Position numbers and translations under genes: made by a program. A stretch of 56,335 nt of DNA from Alistipes sp. CAG:268 (lineage in GTDB: Bacteria; Bacteroidota; Bacteroidia; Bacteroidales; Rikenellaceae). This document shows, piece by piece, positions 33,467 to 43,688 of the stretch (position 1 is its first letter; every line of letters begins with the position of its first letter). Location of the stretch: NCBI GenBank assembly GCA_000434235.1, contig FR891975.1:1-56335 (forward strand), given 5' to 3'. The notes beneath the pieces were generated by a model. It did no database searches. It was not told the DNA's origin and saw nothing but the letters and a program-made list of their open reading frames with translations.

Positions 33467-34615
33467 ATGGAAACTAATTTCAAACGCAATATCATCATTA
33501 CCGGTGGAGCCGGATTTATCGGTTCGCATGTCGTACGGCTTTTCGTTACGAAATACCCCAACTATCATATTATCAACCTCGACAAGCTGACCTATGCCGG
33601 GAATCTGGCCAATCTGAAGGATATTGAGCAGGCTCCGAACTATACCTTCGTCAAGGCGGATATCTGTGATTTTGATACCGTTCTTGCGCTGATGCAACAG
33701 TATGAGGTGGATGGCATTATCCATCTGGCGGCCGAAAGCCACGTGGATCGTTCGATCAAGGATCCCTTCACCTTTGCACGAACCAATGTCATGGGAACCC
33801 TTTCGATGCTTGAAGCTGCACATCGCTATTGGAGTTCGCGTCCCGAGGGCTTTGAAGGCAAACTTTTCTACCATATCTCAACTGACGAGGTTTATGGTGC
33901 ACTGAAAATGACGCATCCCGAGGGTATCAAGCCTCCTTTCACAACTACGGCATCCTCTTCAGAGCACCATCTGGCTTATGGTGAGGAGTTCTTCTACGAA
34001 ACGACGAAGTATAATCCGCACAGCCCCTATTCAGCCTCCAAGGCTTCGAGTGACCACTTCGTGCGGGCTTATCACGATACTTACGGCATGCCGACTATCG
34101 TGACCAACTGCTCGAATAATTATGGCCCTTATCAGTTTCCGGAGAAGCTGATACCGCTGTTTATCAACAATATCCGCCATCGTAAGCCTCTGCCTGTTTA
34201 CGGAAAGGGTGAGAATGTCCGCGACTGGCTGTATGTCGAGGATCATGCTCGTGCAATCGATCTGATCTTCCATCGCGGAAAGGTAGCTGATACCTACAAC
34301 ATCGGAGGATTCAACGAGTGGAAGAATATCGACTTGATTAAGGTGGTTATTAAGACGGTTGATCGACTCCTTGGTCGTAAAGAGGGTGAGGATATGGATC
34401 TGATCACCTACGTAACGGACCGTCCGGGCCATGACATGCGTTATGCAATTGATTCGTCAAAGTTACAGCGCGAATTGGGCTGGGAGCCTTCGTTACAGTT
34501 TGAGGAGGGTATCGAGAAGACCGTTCGCTGGTATCTGGATAACCAGGCTTGGATGGATAACATCACTTCAGGTGAATATGAAAAGTATTACGATGATATG
34601 TATAGGAATAGATAA
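33467..34615 (+). CDS. rmlB: dTDP-glucose 4,6-dehydratase RmlB
   Basis: 382 residues. NAD-binding TGGAGFIGSHVVRLF, then HLAAESHVDRSI, the catalytic STDEVYG (Thr-Asp-Glu) and YSASKASSDH (Tyr-x3-Lys), and NCSNNYGPYQFPEKLIP are present. It forms dTDP-4-keto-6-deoxyglucose, the substrate of RmlC. A GC-rich gene, it is separated from rmlA-C-D by the AT-rich acyltransferase, which looks inserted within the rml set. Confidence 0.97.
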   Translation: METNFKRNIIITGGAGFIGSHVVRLFVTKYPNYHIINLDKLTYAGNLANLKDIEQAPNYTFVKADICDFDTVLALMQQYEVDGIIHLAAESHVDRSIKDPFTFARTNVMGTLSMLEAAHRYWSSRPEGFEGKLFYHISTDEVYGALKMTHPEGIKPPFTTTASSSEHHLAYGEEFFYETTKYNPHSPYSASKASSDHFVRAYHDTYGMPTIVTNCSNNYGPYQFPEKLIPLFINNIRHRKPLPVYGKGENVRDWLYVEDHARAIDLIFHRGKVADTYNIGGFNEWKNIDLIKVVIKTVDRLLGRKEGEDMDLITYVTDRPGHDMRYAIDSSKLQRELGWEPSLQFEEGIEKTVRWYLDNQAWMDNITSGEYEKYYDDMYRNR

Positions 34616-34624
34616 TAGCAGTCT

Positions 34625-35764
34625 ATGCTCTCCAAGAAAATAAGGATTGGATATATTAGCCCGAATAATCCATTGGACAGAAGAGCCTCAAGTGGAACGA
34701 CGTATTATATGTATAAGGCTCTTGAACAAATTGGGGCTGAAGTTGTTTGGGTGCAGGTAAAAAGGACTTGGGTATACAACATTGTAGCTGTAATTTACAA
34801 GTTCCTTTCAATTTTAACGAAAACACGGATTCTCAAGGAATATACAATTGTCGAAGCGATTCTGGCATCTAAATCATTAGACAGAAAGTTGATAGGTAAG
34901 TGTGATATATTGTTTGCACCTTTCTCTTCTGTAACTATATTTTCATTGGAAACAAAGAAGCCTATAATTTACCTTTCTGACGCAACTTTCGCACTTATGG
35001 TTGATTATTATTTTAAAAATATACCTAAGTGGAACATCCGTGAGGCAAACAAAATTGAGCATACTGTTTTGTCGAAAGTATCTTATGCTGTATTGGCTTC
35101 TGATTGGGCATATAACTCGGTAAAATCTGATTATAAAATATCTCAGGAAAAGCTAGCAGTTATAGAATTTGGGGCTAATATTGATGAGGAGAATATAATA
35201 CCTCACCTTTTCGAATATAAGAGCAGTTTGGATATATTGTTTATGGGTGTGGACTGGATTCGAAAGGGCGGAGATATTGCTGTCGATGCTTGTAGATATC
35301 TGAATCAAATAGGTATAAGAACAACATTGCATATTGTGGGAATTCAAAATCTTGATGATTCTATAGCAACGTTGCCATTTGTGAGAAATTATGGGTTCTT
35401 GAATAAAAATAATCCAGATTCATATAAGACATTAGTTTCTATTATTCAAAAATCGCATTGTTTGCTTCTTCCTACACATGCAGAATGTGCCGGTATTGTT
35501 TTTTGCGAATGTAGTGCAAACGGACTTCCTATTTTTACTTATGATACAGGAGGAATTTCTAATTATGTGTTGAATGGTGTTAATGGCTATAGACTTCCGG
35601 TTAAAGCAACAGGAGTGGATTTTGGTCAGAAGATTTGTGATTGCTTAGAATCTGGTGAGTTAAGTGAAATGTCAACTCAAGCAGTTCGTCTATACAAAGA
35701 AAAATTGAATTGGACGAAATGGGGAACTAAGATGGAACAAATTATTAGCACCTTATTGGCTTAA
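34625..35764 (+). CDS. GT4-type glycosyltransferase
   Basis: 379 residues, no membrane span. The N-terminus RIGYISPNNPLDRRASSGT and C-terminal lobe with LDILFMGVDWIRKGGDI, then HAECAGIVFCECSANGLP and TYDTGGISNYV, fit the GT-B fold with the E-x7-E region of family 4 retaining transferases. It adds one sugar to the lipid-linked repeat unit; donor and linkage cannot be read. First gene of the AT-rich core. Confidence 0.85.
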   Translation: MLSKKIRIGYISPNNPLDRRASSGTTYYMYKALEQIGAEVVWVQVKRTWVYNIVAVIYKFLSILTKTRILKEYTIVEAILASKSLDRKLIGKCDILFAPFSSVTIFSLETKKPIIYLSDATFALMVDYYFKNIPKWNIREANKIEHTVLSKVSYAVLASDWAYNSVKSDYKISQEKLAVIEFGANIDEENIIPHLFEYKSSLDILFMGVDWIRKGGDIAVDACRYLNQIGIRTTLHIVGIQNLDDSIATLPFVRNYGFLNKNNPDSYKTLVSIIQKSHCLLLPTHAECAGIVFCECSANGLPIFTYDTGGISNYVLNGVNGYRLPVKATGVDFGQKICDCLESGELSEMSTQAVRLYKEKLNWTKWGTKMEQIISTLLA

Positions 35765-35768
35765 ATCA

Positions 35769-37316
35769 ATGAATGAAATAGCAGAATCGGGGAATAAACG
35801 GATCGCAAAGAATACAGCTATTCTATACCTAAGAATGCTGGTGATGATGGGAATAAGTTTTGTCACCGCACGTATTACTTTAAATGCATTAGGGATAACT
35901 GATTATGGTATTAATAATGTCGTTGGTGGATTAGTCTCGATGTTTTCTCTGCTTTCTGGCTCCATGTCCGCAGCAACAAGTCGATTTCTTACATTTGGTT
36001 TAGGACAAGGTGATCTAGAAAACTTAAAAAAAATATTTTCTACAACAGTCAATATTCATATTATTCTTGCCGTAATTGTCGTCATTGCTATTGAATTAAT
36101 AGGAGTATGGTTCCTAAATAGTAAGATGAATATTCCTAGTGATCGGTTATATGCGGCAAACTGGGTTTTACAATGCTCCGTTGGTATCTTTGCTCTCGGA
36201 TTACTGTCTGTGCCGTATAACTCAGCTATTATTGCTCATGAGAAAATGACGGCATTTGCCTATATGACTATTTTTGATGCGGGCTTTAAACTCCTTATTG
36301 TTCTAGGAATCTATTATTATAAAGGTGATAAGTTAATCCTATTTTCACTTCTGTCTTTGATTCAGAGTGTTCTACGGCAGGCAATTTATTGGATATATTG
36401 TAAGCGGAAATTTACTGAGTGCATTTATATATTCGGCTGGAACAAGAAAATGAGTCAAAGCATTTTTAGTTTTGCAGGATGGAACTTTATAGGGTCAGGA
36501 TCCGGAATTTTGAGAGATCAGGGTGTTAATGTCCTGCTCAATCTTTTTTGTGGACCAGCAGTAAATGCAGCACGAGGAATTGCAATGCAAGTCAATAGCA
36601 TCGTTAGCCAATTTGCGACTAATTTCATGTTAGCATTAAACCCTCAAATCACAAAAAGTTATGCGGCTGGGGATAAAGATCGTTCTTTTGATATAGTATT
36701 GCAAGGGACTCGTTTGTCTTTTTTCTTGATTCTGCTTATATCGTTACCCATTTTGGCAGAAGTTCACCAAGTATTAGTTTTTTGGCTAAAATTAGTACCA
36801 GAACATACCGTTTGGTTTGTGAGATGGATGATATTGTATACAATGACAGAGTCTTTGTCGTTTACGATGGTTACGCTGATGCTTGCTACAGGTAATATCC
36901 GTAATTACCAATTATTGGTGGGTGGTTTTCAAATGTTGAATTTCCCGTTAGCATATTTGCTCTTAAAGTTAGGCTATGAACCAGAATCGACGATCGTTTT
37001 ATCTATTATTATTGCTCTCGGTTGTCTCATCCTTCGATTAATTATGCTTAAACGTATGGTTGGATTCCCTATACGACGATTTGTTGTTGAGGAGTTGTCT
37101 CGAATTGTCTTAGTTGGTATATGTTCATCTATATTACCCATTATTATTGTATTTATGATGGAGGAATCCTTTGCGAGATTTATCATAACACTTCTTGTTA
37201 GCATTATTCCAACGATCTTCTGGATTTACCAGGTTGGCTGTACTTCCAATGAGAAGGAATTGATTAGAAGTAAATTAAAATTATTTTTAAATAAATATAT
37301 ACATGCATATAAATAA
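35769..37316 (+). CDS. wzx: Polysaccharide flippase Wzx
   Basis: 515 residues with about 14 membrane helices. The N-terminal NKRIAKNTAILYLRMLVMMGISF and NALGITDYGINNVVGGLVS are typical of the MATE-like Wzx/RfbX family. It flips the undecaprenyl-linked repeat unit to the periplasmic face. The stop overlaps the next start by 14 bases. Confidence 0.92.
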   Translation: MNEIAESGNKRIAKNTAILYLRMLVMMGISFVTARITLNALGITDYGINNVVGGLVSMFSLLSGSMSAATSRFLTFGLGQGDLENLKKIFSTTVNIHIILAVIVVIAIELIGVWFLNSKMNIPSDRLYAANWVLQCSVGIFALGLLSVPYNSAIIAHEKMTAFAYMTIFDAGFKLLIVLGIYYYKGDKLILFSLLSLIQSVLRQAIYWIYCKRKFTECIYIFGWNKKMSQSIFSFAGWNFIGSGSGILRDQGVNVLLNLFCGPAVNAARGIAMQVNSIVSQFATNFMLALNPQITKSYAAGDKDRSFDIVLQGTRLSFFLILLISLPILAEVHQVLVFWLKLVPEHTVWFVRWMILYTMTESLSFTMVTLMLATGNIRNYQLLVGGFQMLNFPLAYLLLKLGYEPESTIVLSIIIALGCLILRLIMLKRMVGFPIRRFVVEELSRIVLVGICSSILPIIIVFMMEESFARFIITLLVSIIPTIFWIYQVGCTSNEKELIRSKLKLFLNKYIHAYK

Positions 37317-38466
37317 GACCGCCGAAACGTGTTGTGGATGCACTGCATGTGAAAATATTTGTCCCCGAGGTGCTATTACAATGCTCCCTGACAAATTAGG
37401 TTTTTACTATCCTCATGTAGATGTTTCAAAATGCATTGATTGCGGTTTATGTGTTAAGGTGTGTGATTTTACGCCTTCTTATGCGAGAAAGAACAAATAT
37501 TCTCAGCCATTAGTATATGCCATACGGAGTTTAGATAAGTCTGAACTTAATAGAAGTCAGAGTGGAGCTGCTTTCTTTGAGTTTGCTAAGACCTTTTTAC
37601 AATCAGGAGGTATTGTATATGGAGCCGGATTGGAGCCAGATTTTTCTGTCAAACATCGGCGTGTGGATACAATTAATGACCTTGAAAAGTTAAGAATGTC
37701 TAAGTATACACAAAGTAATATGACTAATGTTTTTCGAGAGATAAGATCTGATTTGCTTAATAAAAGAAAAGTTTTATTTAGTGGAACTCCTTGTCAAGTT
37801 TGCGGGCTCAACTCATATATTGGAACTCAATTAGGAGAGAACTTAACAACGATAGATTTAGTTTGTCATGGAGTCCCTTCTCCTTCTGTCTGGCGTGAAT
37901 ATATAAAGTTTATAGAAAAGAAAAATGGTCCAATTCGGACTTGTACCTTTAGAGATAAAAGTTTTGGGTGGGCCTCTCACTATGAATCTTTTCTTTTACA
38001 GAACGGACATAAAATAGCAAGAAGAATATTTAGAGATCTATTCTATAGTCATATCATGTTAAGGCAATCGTGTTATAATTGTCCGTTTACAAATCTTAAT
38101 AGGGTTGCTGATATAACAATTGGAGATTTCTGGGGTTGGTCAAAAATCAGCAATGAATTTAATGATAATCTAGGTCTTTCATTGGTCTTGGTAAACTCAG
38201 ATAAAGGGAGGAGTTTGTTGACTAATACTAAAAATATTATATGTAGAGAGAGTTCTGCAAATGATTGTTTACAACCTCAGCTGCAGCATCCTGCACAAAG
38301 ACATCATTGTCGAGAAATTTTCGAAGCCGAGTTTGCCGCAAAGGGATTTGAATATGTTGCAAGGAAATATGGTGTAATAGGTTTACGATATCAAATCAAT
38401 AAAATTCTCCTTAATCTAAAACACATCTATTTTGCTCTCGTCTGGCATTTGAAGCATAAGCAATAA
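37303..38466 (+). CDS. F420 hydrogenase/dehydrogenase beta-subunit-like Fe-S protein
   Basis: 387 residues. Two [4Fe-4S] ferredoxin motifs open the protein: CCGCTACENICPRGA (about 10-25) and CIDCGLCVKVCDF (about 43-55). The F420-hydrogenase beta domain follows with SGTPCQVCGL, DLVCHGVPSPSVW and YNCPFTNLNRVADITIGDFWG. Proteins of this kind are frequent in Bacteroidetes and other capsule loci, usually beside a pyruvyltransferase gene, as here. The reaction is unproven; a redox step on a sugar or donor is inferred. Confidence 0.88.
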   Translation: MHINKTAETCCGCTACENICPRGAITMLPDKLGFYYPHVDVSKCIDCGLCVKVCDFTPSYARKNKYSQPLVYAIRSLDKSELNRSQSGAAFFEFAKTFLQSGGIVYGAGLEPDFSVKHRRVDTINDLEKLRMSKYTQSNMTNVFREIRSDLLNKRKVLFSGTPCQVCGLNSYIGTQLGENLTTIDLVCHGVPSPSVWREYIKFIEKKNGPIRTCTFRDKSFGWASHYESFLLQNGHKIARRIFRDLFYSHIMLRQSCYNCPFTNLNRVADITIGDFWGWSKISNEFNDNLGLSLVLVNSDKGRSLLTNTKNIICRESSANDCLQPQLQHPAQRHHCREIFEAEFAAKGFEYVARKYGVIGLRYQINKILLNLKHIYFALVWHLKHKQ

Positions 38467-38470
38467 TGAT

Positions 38471-39541
38471 ATGAAACGAGTTGGAATTATAACTTTTCAT
38501 CGAGCTAATAATTTTGGGGCGGTCCTTCAATGCTATGCATTACAGGAAACATTAAAAAAACTGGGATATAAGGTTCAGGTCATTGATTATCGTGAGCCTT
38601 ATACTGAGCTAATATACAATCCAGTGCGTTGGGATATCATGATGCAGGGCCTTACTCGTCCAAGATTATTAGCGGGATATTTATTCAAAGTTTTTCCTGA
38701 AAGACTAAAAAGATCCATACAATACAATAGATTTAGAAAACAATATTTAAATTGTACAAAGCCTATATTTCAACGCGAACAGATTCCTTTGGATTTTGAT
38801 ACATATCTGATTGGTTCTGATCAGATGTGGAGTCTTCATCCTACAGGTAATCGATTAGAGCCTATTTATTTTGGAGACTTTATTGTTCGTGAAGGTAGTG
38901 ATATCCAAGGGTATGCAATTAGTTCAACTATCGAATCGTTGAATGTTATAGGTCGTTCAACTCTTGTGAAGTATATTAAAAATTTTAAACGTATTTCATT
39001 CCGAGAAAAAACGATTCGAGATGAGGTCGAGCGTATGACAGATAGGAAAGGGGAGGTGGTATTAGATCCTTCACTATTACTATCTTGTGATGAATGGGAT
39101 AGATTAACAGCTAAAAGAGTAATTCAGACTCCTTATATTCTGACATATTTCTTGCATGAGAATGCATCATCGTTTGATTTCCTACGAAAAATCAAAGATT
39201 TTGCTCAAAATCAACATGCGAAGTTGATTAATATTTTTGATGTTGCATATTCCCCTCTTGACTTCCTTAATGCAATAAAGTATGCTAATTGTATATTAGC
39301 GACATCTTTTCATGCTATTGCGTTCTCTATTCTTTTTCAGAAACCATTTTATGCTTTGAAATCTAATGATGGGAAGGATATTAGATATATTAATTTAATG
39401 AATGAGATTGGACTTCAGTCTCGCCTTATTGATGAAGATGAGTTATCAAATCTTAAAATCTTGTCAATAGATTATGAGAATGTTAATTTGCGATTAGAAG
39501 ACTCGAAAAACCGTTCCTTGAAATATTTAAAATCTCTATAA
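38471..39541 (+). CDS. Polysaccharide pyruvyltransferase
   Basis: 356 residues. The N-terminal ITFHRANNFGAVLQCYALQETL, the middle TYLIGSDQMWS and C-terminal LATSFHAIAFSILFQKPFYAL are signatures of the CsaB/WcaK family. It adds a pyruvate ketal from phosphoenolpyruvate to a sugar, giving the polymer negative charge. It sits four bases after the F420-hydrogenase-like gene and one base before the next transferase. Confidence 0.88.
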   Translation: MKRVGIITFHRANNFGAVLQCYALQETLKKLGYKVQVIDYREPYTELIYNPVRWDIMMQGLTRPRLLAGYLFKVFPERLKRSIQYNRFRKQYLNCTKPIFQREQIPLDFDTYLIGSDQMWSLHPTGNRLEPIYFGDFIVREGSDIQGYAISSTIESLNVIGRSTLVKYIKNFKRISFREKTIRDEVERMTDRKGEVVLDPSLLLSCDEWDRLTAKRVIQTPYILTYFLHENASSFDFLRKIKDFAQNQHAKLINIFDVAYSPLDFLNAIKYANCILATSFHAIAFSILFQKPFYALKSNDGKDIRYINLMNEIGLQSRLIDEDELSNLKILSIDYENVNLRLEDSKNRSLKYLKSL

Positions 39542-39542
39542 T

Positions 39543-40541
39543 ATGCCGAAGATAAGCGTAATTGTGCCTATATATAGGGTGGAAAAATATATTGAACGAT
39601 GTGTGAGAAGTTTGTTTGAACAGACACTAGATGATATTGAATATATTTTTATTAATGATTGCTCTCCAGATAATTCAGTTATAATTCTTACAAAATTATT
39701 AAAAGAATATCCTCAGAGAAGATCTACGGTGCAGATTATTAATTTCACACGAAATCAAGGGGCAGCAGAAGCACGTAAAGTTGGAATATCATTAGCATCT
39801 GGAGAATATGTTATTCATTGTGATAGTGATGATTGGGTTGCTACCACAATGTATGAGAAATTATATACTTCGGCTAAACTGTATGCTGTTGATATGGTAA
39901 TATGTGGCATGTATGAGAGTAATGGCATGTCAGAAAAGGTTATATACCAAGATGTTAACTCTGATAAAGAGAGATTCCTTGGGGATTTAATATGCCGGAA
40001 AACAACCTGTTCTTTGTGCAATAAATTAATAAAGAGAGAGATTGTTCAATCATCCCAACTTATATCTCCTGAGGTCCATATGTTAGAGGATCAATTATTA
40101 TGTGTACAATATTTAGTCTTGTCTGCTAATTATATTTATATTGATCAACCTTTGTATTATTATTTTGTTAATGAGAACTCAGTTTGCCATTATTGTTCTG
40201 TGGAAGCATGCTTGAGAAGAGCAAGAGAAGCTCAACAAAATATTAATAAGTTATTGTCATTTCTAGAGCAGAAGAATTTGTCAGAACAATATCGGAATGA
40301 GATAGTCCGTATGAAGTATACGCCACGAGTATTTATTTGGCCTCTAGTTTTGAGTGATCCATCAAAATATATTCATTTGTGGAGAAATATATTTCCAGAG
40401 ATAAACTGTGACTATCTTTTTTGCAAAGGGATACCTTTCTCTCTAAAACTTATCTTTTATTTAACATTGCTAAGAATTTATCCTATTATTTGGAAAGTAT
40501 TACATCGAAATCGGAAGAATATAGAAGTATCCGAACGATAA
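39543..40541 (+). CDS. GT2-family glycosyltransferase
   Basis: 332 residues. The GT-A fold starts ISVIVPIYRVEKYIERCVRSL, with IEYIFINDCSPDNS, NQGAAEARKVGISLASGEYVIHCDSDDW giving the DxD metal site (DSDD), and the acceptor-side MLEDQL. It is a soluble, probably membrane-associated inverting transferase. The sugar is unknown. Confidence 0.9.
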   Translation: MPKISVIVPIYRVEKYIERCVRSLFEQTLDDIEYIFINDCSPDNSVIILTKLLKEYPQRRSTVQIINFTRNQGAAEARKVGISLASGEYVIHCDSDDWVATTMYEKLYTSAKLYAVDMVICGMYESNGMSEKVIYQDVNSDKERFLGDLICRKTTCSLCNKLIKREIVQSSQLISPEVHMLEDQLLCVQYLVLSANYIYIDQPLYYYFVNENSVCHYCSVEACLRRAREAQQNINKLLSFLEQKNLSEQYRNEIVRMKYTPRVFIWPLVLSDPSKYIHLWRNIFPEINCDYLFCKGIPFSLKLIFYLTLLRIYPIIWKVLHRNRKNIEVSER

Positions 40542-40598
40542 ATATTTTCAATGTATTTTGCTCTCATGGCATAGATTTTCTTAAAGTAAAGATTGTAA

Positions 40599-41390
40599 AT
40601 GATTCCTCGAAAGATCCATTTTTGTTGGCTTAGTAACGATGATTTTCCTCCGCTGATTCAGCATTGTTTAAATACGTGGAAGGATGTTTTACCGGAATAT
40701 GAAATTATTCTATGGGATACAAAACGTTTTAATGTAAATTCCATCTCATGGGTGAAAGAAGCATATGATGCTAAAAAATATGCTTTTGCCGCCGATTACA
40801 TCCGATTATATGCTGTTTATACGGAAGGTGGTGTTTATTTGGATTCGGATGTTGAGGTTATAAAATCATTTAATGATTTATTACAATATAAATCATTTAT
40901 AGGATTTGAAGCTGCAACAGGAGGAATTGAGGCCGCTATATTTGGAGGAGAACCCGGGACTCCATGGTGTAAGAAGGCAATGGACTTTTATGAGAACGAA
41001 CATTTTCATGTAAACGAAAAAGGAGGAGTTGATTTGAAAATAACTGCTCCTAATATTATTGAGCAGGCTTTGAAGGATACATATGGAAGTTTTTCTATGA
41101 TTCAACCAATAAAGCCAATGAATCTAGATAATGATATTCTCATATGTCCTGCACATTATTTTTCTCCTATTAAATATGATGTAGAGAAATGTTATAATGA
41201 AGATCGGAGATTGACGAGTAATTATCGCGCAAATCCAGAAACTTATTGTATCCATCGGTTTAATGCAGCGTGGGGAATCAAACCTTCCAAAAGTATTCAA
41301 TTATGGGATAAATATAAAAAGAGATTAACAGCCGTATTAGGTGAGAGAATCGTTTCAAGACTTCTATCCCTATTGAAGATTTTTAAATAA
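40599..41390 (+). CDS. GT32-like capsular glycosyltransferase
   Basis: 263 residues. It begins MIPRKIHFCWLSNDDFP, then YAFAADYIRLYAVYTEGG and VYLDSDVEV with the DxD motif, and a C-terminal HRFNAAWG. This is the pattern of the OCH1/GT32 group common in capsule loci. The start follows a 57-base AT-rich gap that has no clear promoter. Confidence 0.87.
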   Translation: MIPRKIHFCWLSNDDFPPLIQHCLNTWKDVLPEYEIILWDTKRFNVNSISWVKEAYDAKKYAFAADYIRLYAVYTEGGVYLDSDVEVIKSFNDLLQYKSFIGFEAATGGIEAAIFGGEPGTPWCKKAMDFYENEHFHVNEKGGVDLKITAPNIIEQALKDTYGSFSMIQPIKPMNLDNDILICPAHYFSPIKYDVEKCYNEDRRLTSNYRANPETYCIHRFNAAWGIKPSKSIQLWDKYKKRLTAVLGERIVSRLLSLLKIFK

Positions 41391-41472
41391 AAATTGAGAC
41401 AAAAGTTACCTTTCTAAGGTTGAATCTTATGCATTCTATTGAAATAGAGATTAACTGGCTGAATTGAGGAAG

Positions 41473-42480
41473 ATGTTGAAAAACGACATGAAAAGAGTCC
41501 GGTATCTAGATATTGTTAAAGGCCTGTCTATTATTTGTATCGTACTCCTGCATTATGAGAGAGATGTATTCCCAACTAGCATAAATGTTTTTATCGGATC
41601 TTTTATGATAACTGCGTTTTATGTTGTGACAGGCTGGATCGAAGCAATGCGTTCTGTTCAAACAACATTTGTAGATTTTATAAGAAGAAAATGGCGGCAT
41701 CTCTGCATCCCTTACTTGTGGTGGTCTAGTATTATTCTTTTGTTGGATTTAATTTTACTGGCATTGGGTTTCTATGACGAAATGCATATAAAAACGGATA
41801 TTTATAAGACAATTACATTAAGAGGTATTGGGACGCTTTGGTTCTTACCTGCGCTTCTGGGAGGGGAAATTATATGGTTTTATCTCAAAAAACATAATAT
41901 AATCCTTATCGTATTGGCATTCATTATAACTATCTGTTATCAGTATTTCTATCATCGTATATTTGATGGAAATACAGACTTGATGTATAGGATAATTGAT
42001 GCTCCATTTCGAACTATTAGCAATATGTTGGAGGCTTGGGTTGGAATAGCATTTGGTTTTTTTGCCTATTTGCTTTGCAAGAAAAAGCTGCTAAATCGGT
42101 CAAATCTTGTGAAGGGTATGATTGGTGGTAGCCTTTGTATTTTTGCATTTGTATTGGCTAATTATTTACCTCGCGGTATATCAATATTCTGGCACTACTT
42201 GGCGCCTTTGATAGGGCCTTTGGGTCTCCTTTTACTTTTCAATTCAATTCAGGACCTTAGAATTCTTAATTATTTCAGCTTCTGGGGGCAGAACTCACTT
42301 AACTTAATGGTTACACACTATTCAATAGTATTGGTTATATTAACTTTGATAGTTGAAGATTTCTTTCATATGCCATACAGCGGTTGGGTATCTATCTTGT
42401 GTTTTGTAGTGTCTATGCCGGTCCAATATTTATTGGTAATATTGATAGACAAGTTTGCTCGATTTACATTAGGGAAATAA
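41473..42480 (+). CDS. Acyltransferase-3 family O-acetyltransferase
   Basis: 335 residues from the ATG after GAGGAAG; a TTG three codons upstream and an ATG five codons in are alternatives. It opens RVRYLDIVKGLSIICIVLLHYE with the catalytic-type His near residue 25, then about ten membrane helices. The C-terminal FWGQNSLNLMVTHY block is family-typical. It transfers an acetyl or other acyl group to a capsule sugar. Unlike the gene at 32.4-33.5 kb, the frame is intact. Confidence 0.85.
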   Translation: MLKNDMKRVRYLDIVKGLSIICIVLLHYERDVFPTSINVFIGSFMITAFYVVTGWIEAMRSVQTTFVDFIRRKWRHLCIPYLWWSSIILLLDLILLALGFYDEMHIKTDIYKTITLRGIGTLWFLPALLGGEIIWFYLKKHNIILIVLAFIITICYQYFYHRIFDGNTDLMYRIIDAPFRTISNMLEAWVGIAFGFFAYLLCKKKLLNRSNLVKGMIGGSLCIFAFVLANYLPRGISIFWHYLAPLIGPLGLLLLFNSIQDLRILNYFSFWGQNSLNLMVTHYSIVLVILTLIVEDFFHMPYSGWVSILCFVVSMPVQYLLVILIDKFARFTLGK

Positions 42481-42482
42481 TG

Positions 42483-43688
42483 ATGAAACCGATCTTATCA
42501 TATATTACTCCGAGAAATATTGCTTGCTTTATATTAGTATTATTTTGCATTCAATATATCCCTATAGAAAGTAGAGATGGCGTAAGTTTTCTAAAGTTGG
42601 CGGTATCTGCCCTTTGTCCGTTTATAATTGTGATTTATTCACCAAAGGTAGGGAGAACTACTGTTCTGTTCATGTTGTATTATGCTTTAATCATAGTTAC
42701 AGCAATGGTACATCCTGATACCCTTAGATGGAGTACCGTTATTTTTATGGCAACTTTTATAGTTGTATTTATAACATATTATAATCTAGTAGTTTGTGAG
42801 AATGTCTTTTCGAAAGATTTTTTTACTAATTTACTTAAAAGGTTAATACTAGCATATACAGTTGTATTGATTATACAACAATTTTTTATATTACTTGGCA
42901 TTAGATATTTCCCATTGATAAATTTAGTCCAATATCTAGATCGAGGAATTGGCACAAATTCTTTGACTTATGAACCGTCTTCAGCTGCAATTATTTTGTC
43001 ATTTGCAATGCTATCACTCATAAGGATGTATGAATTGGATTATGGGCGAAAGCTTACTTTTCGAGAGATTTATAGAAAGGATAAATTAGTTGTATTAGGT
43101 TTTCTATGGAGTATGATCACTATGGGAAGCGGATCAGCTTTTATTGCATTAGGAATCTTGTTATGTTATTTTATTCGTCCAAAGTATTATTTCTCTACAA
43201 TTGCGATAATTCTTATTGCTTATTGTGTCATTACATATGTTGATTTTGTTCCATTGCAACGTGCTAGAGATTCATTTGCTGCATTCCTAACTCTGGATAA
43301 TCAAGAGGTTGCAAATGCAGATGGAAGTGCAGCTGCTCGGATCATTCCTATTGTGAATACAATTACCAGATTGGACTTGACTTCTTTGGAAGGATGGTTC
43401 GGACATGGTGTCGATTACGGGTTGAGCGATGGCTTGTTTAGCAATAAAGTTATGGTTGGGAATATTGCCGATTATGGATTTTTAAGCTTTATTCTTATGC
43501 AAATAATTGTATATACGAGCATGATTCGTCGAGTTTTCTCTTTGGAAACTCTTCTTTGGTTCGGTTTAGGACTGGCGACATTAGCAAATGTTCCACTTAA
43601 TTGGGGCGCAATGATGTTATTTACGGGGGTAAGATATTTCCAAATTCAACGAGTATATGGACGTATCAATAATAATTGTAAATTATAA
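42483..43688 (+). CDS. wzy: O-antigen/capsule polymerase Wzy
   Basis: 401 residues with about ten to eleven hydrophobic segments and no other recognisable domain. A large loop around VPLQRARDSFAAFLTLDNQE is typical of Wzy. The conserved-looking GIGTNSLTYEPSSAAI region precedes it. Being the only polytopic protein left besides wzx and the acyltransferases, it is the best Wzy candidate. Start chosen after the preceding stop; an overlapping ATG at 42480 adds one Met. Its last 32 bases overlap the next gene. Confidence 0.8.
   Translation: MKPILSYITPRNIACFILVLFCIQYIPIESRDGVSFLKLAVSALCPFIIVIYSPKVGRTTVLFMLYYALIIVTAMVHPDTLRWSTVIFMATFIVVFITYYNLVVCENVFSKDFFTNLLKRLILAYTVVLIIQQFFILLGIRYFPLINLVQYLDRGIGTNSLTYEPSSAAIILSFAMLSLIRMYELDYGRKLTFREIYRKDKLVVLGFLWSMITMGSGSAFIALGILLCYFIRPKYYFSTIAIILIAYCVITYVDFVPLQRARDSFAAFLTLDNQEVANADGSAAARIIPIVNTITRLDLTSLEGWFGHGVDYGLSDGLFSNKVMVGNIADYGFLSFILMQIIVYTSMIRRVFSLETLLWFGLGLATLANVPLNWGAMMLFTGVRYFQIQRVYGRINNNCKL

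Noticed and set aside
40421..40633. 70-codon open frame between two glycosyltransferase genes
   Set aside because: Overlaps the 3' end of the GT2 gene and the start of the GT32 gene in another frame and lacks any motif.
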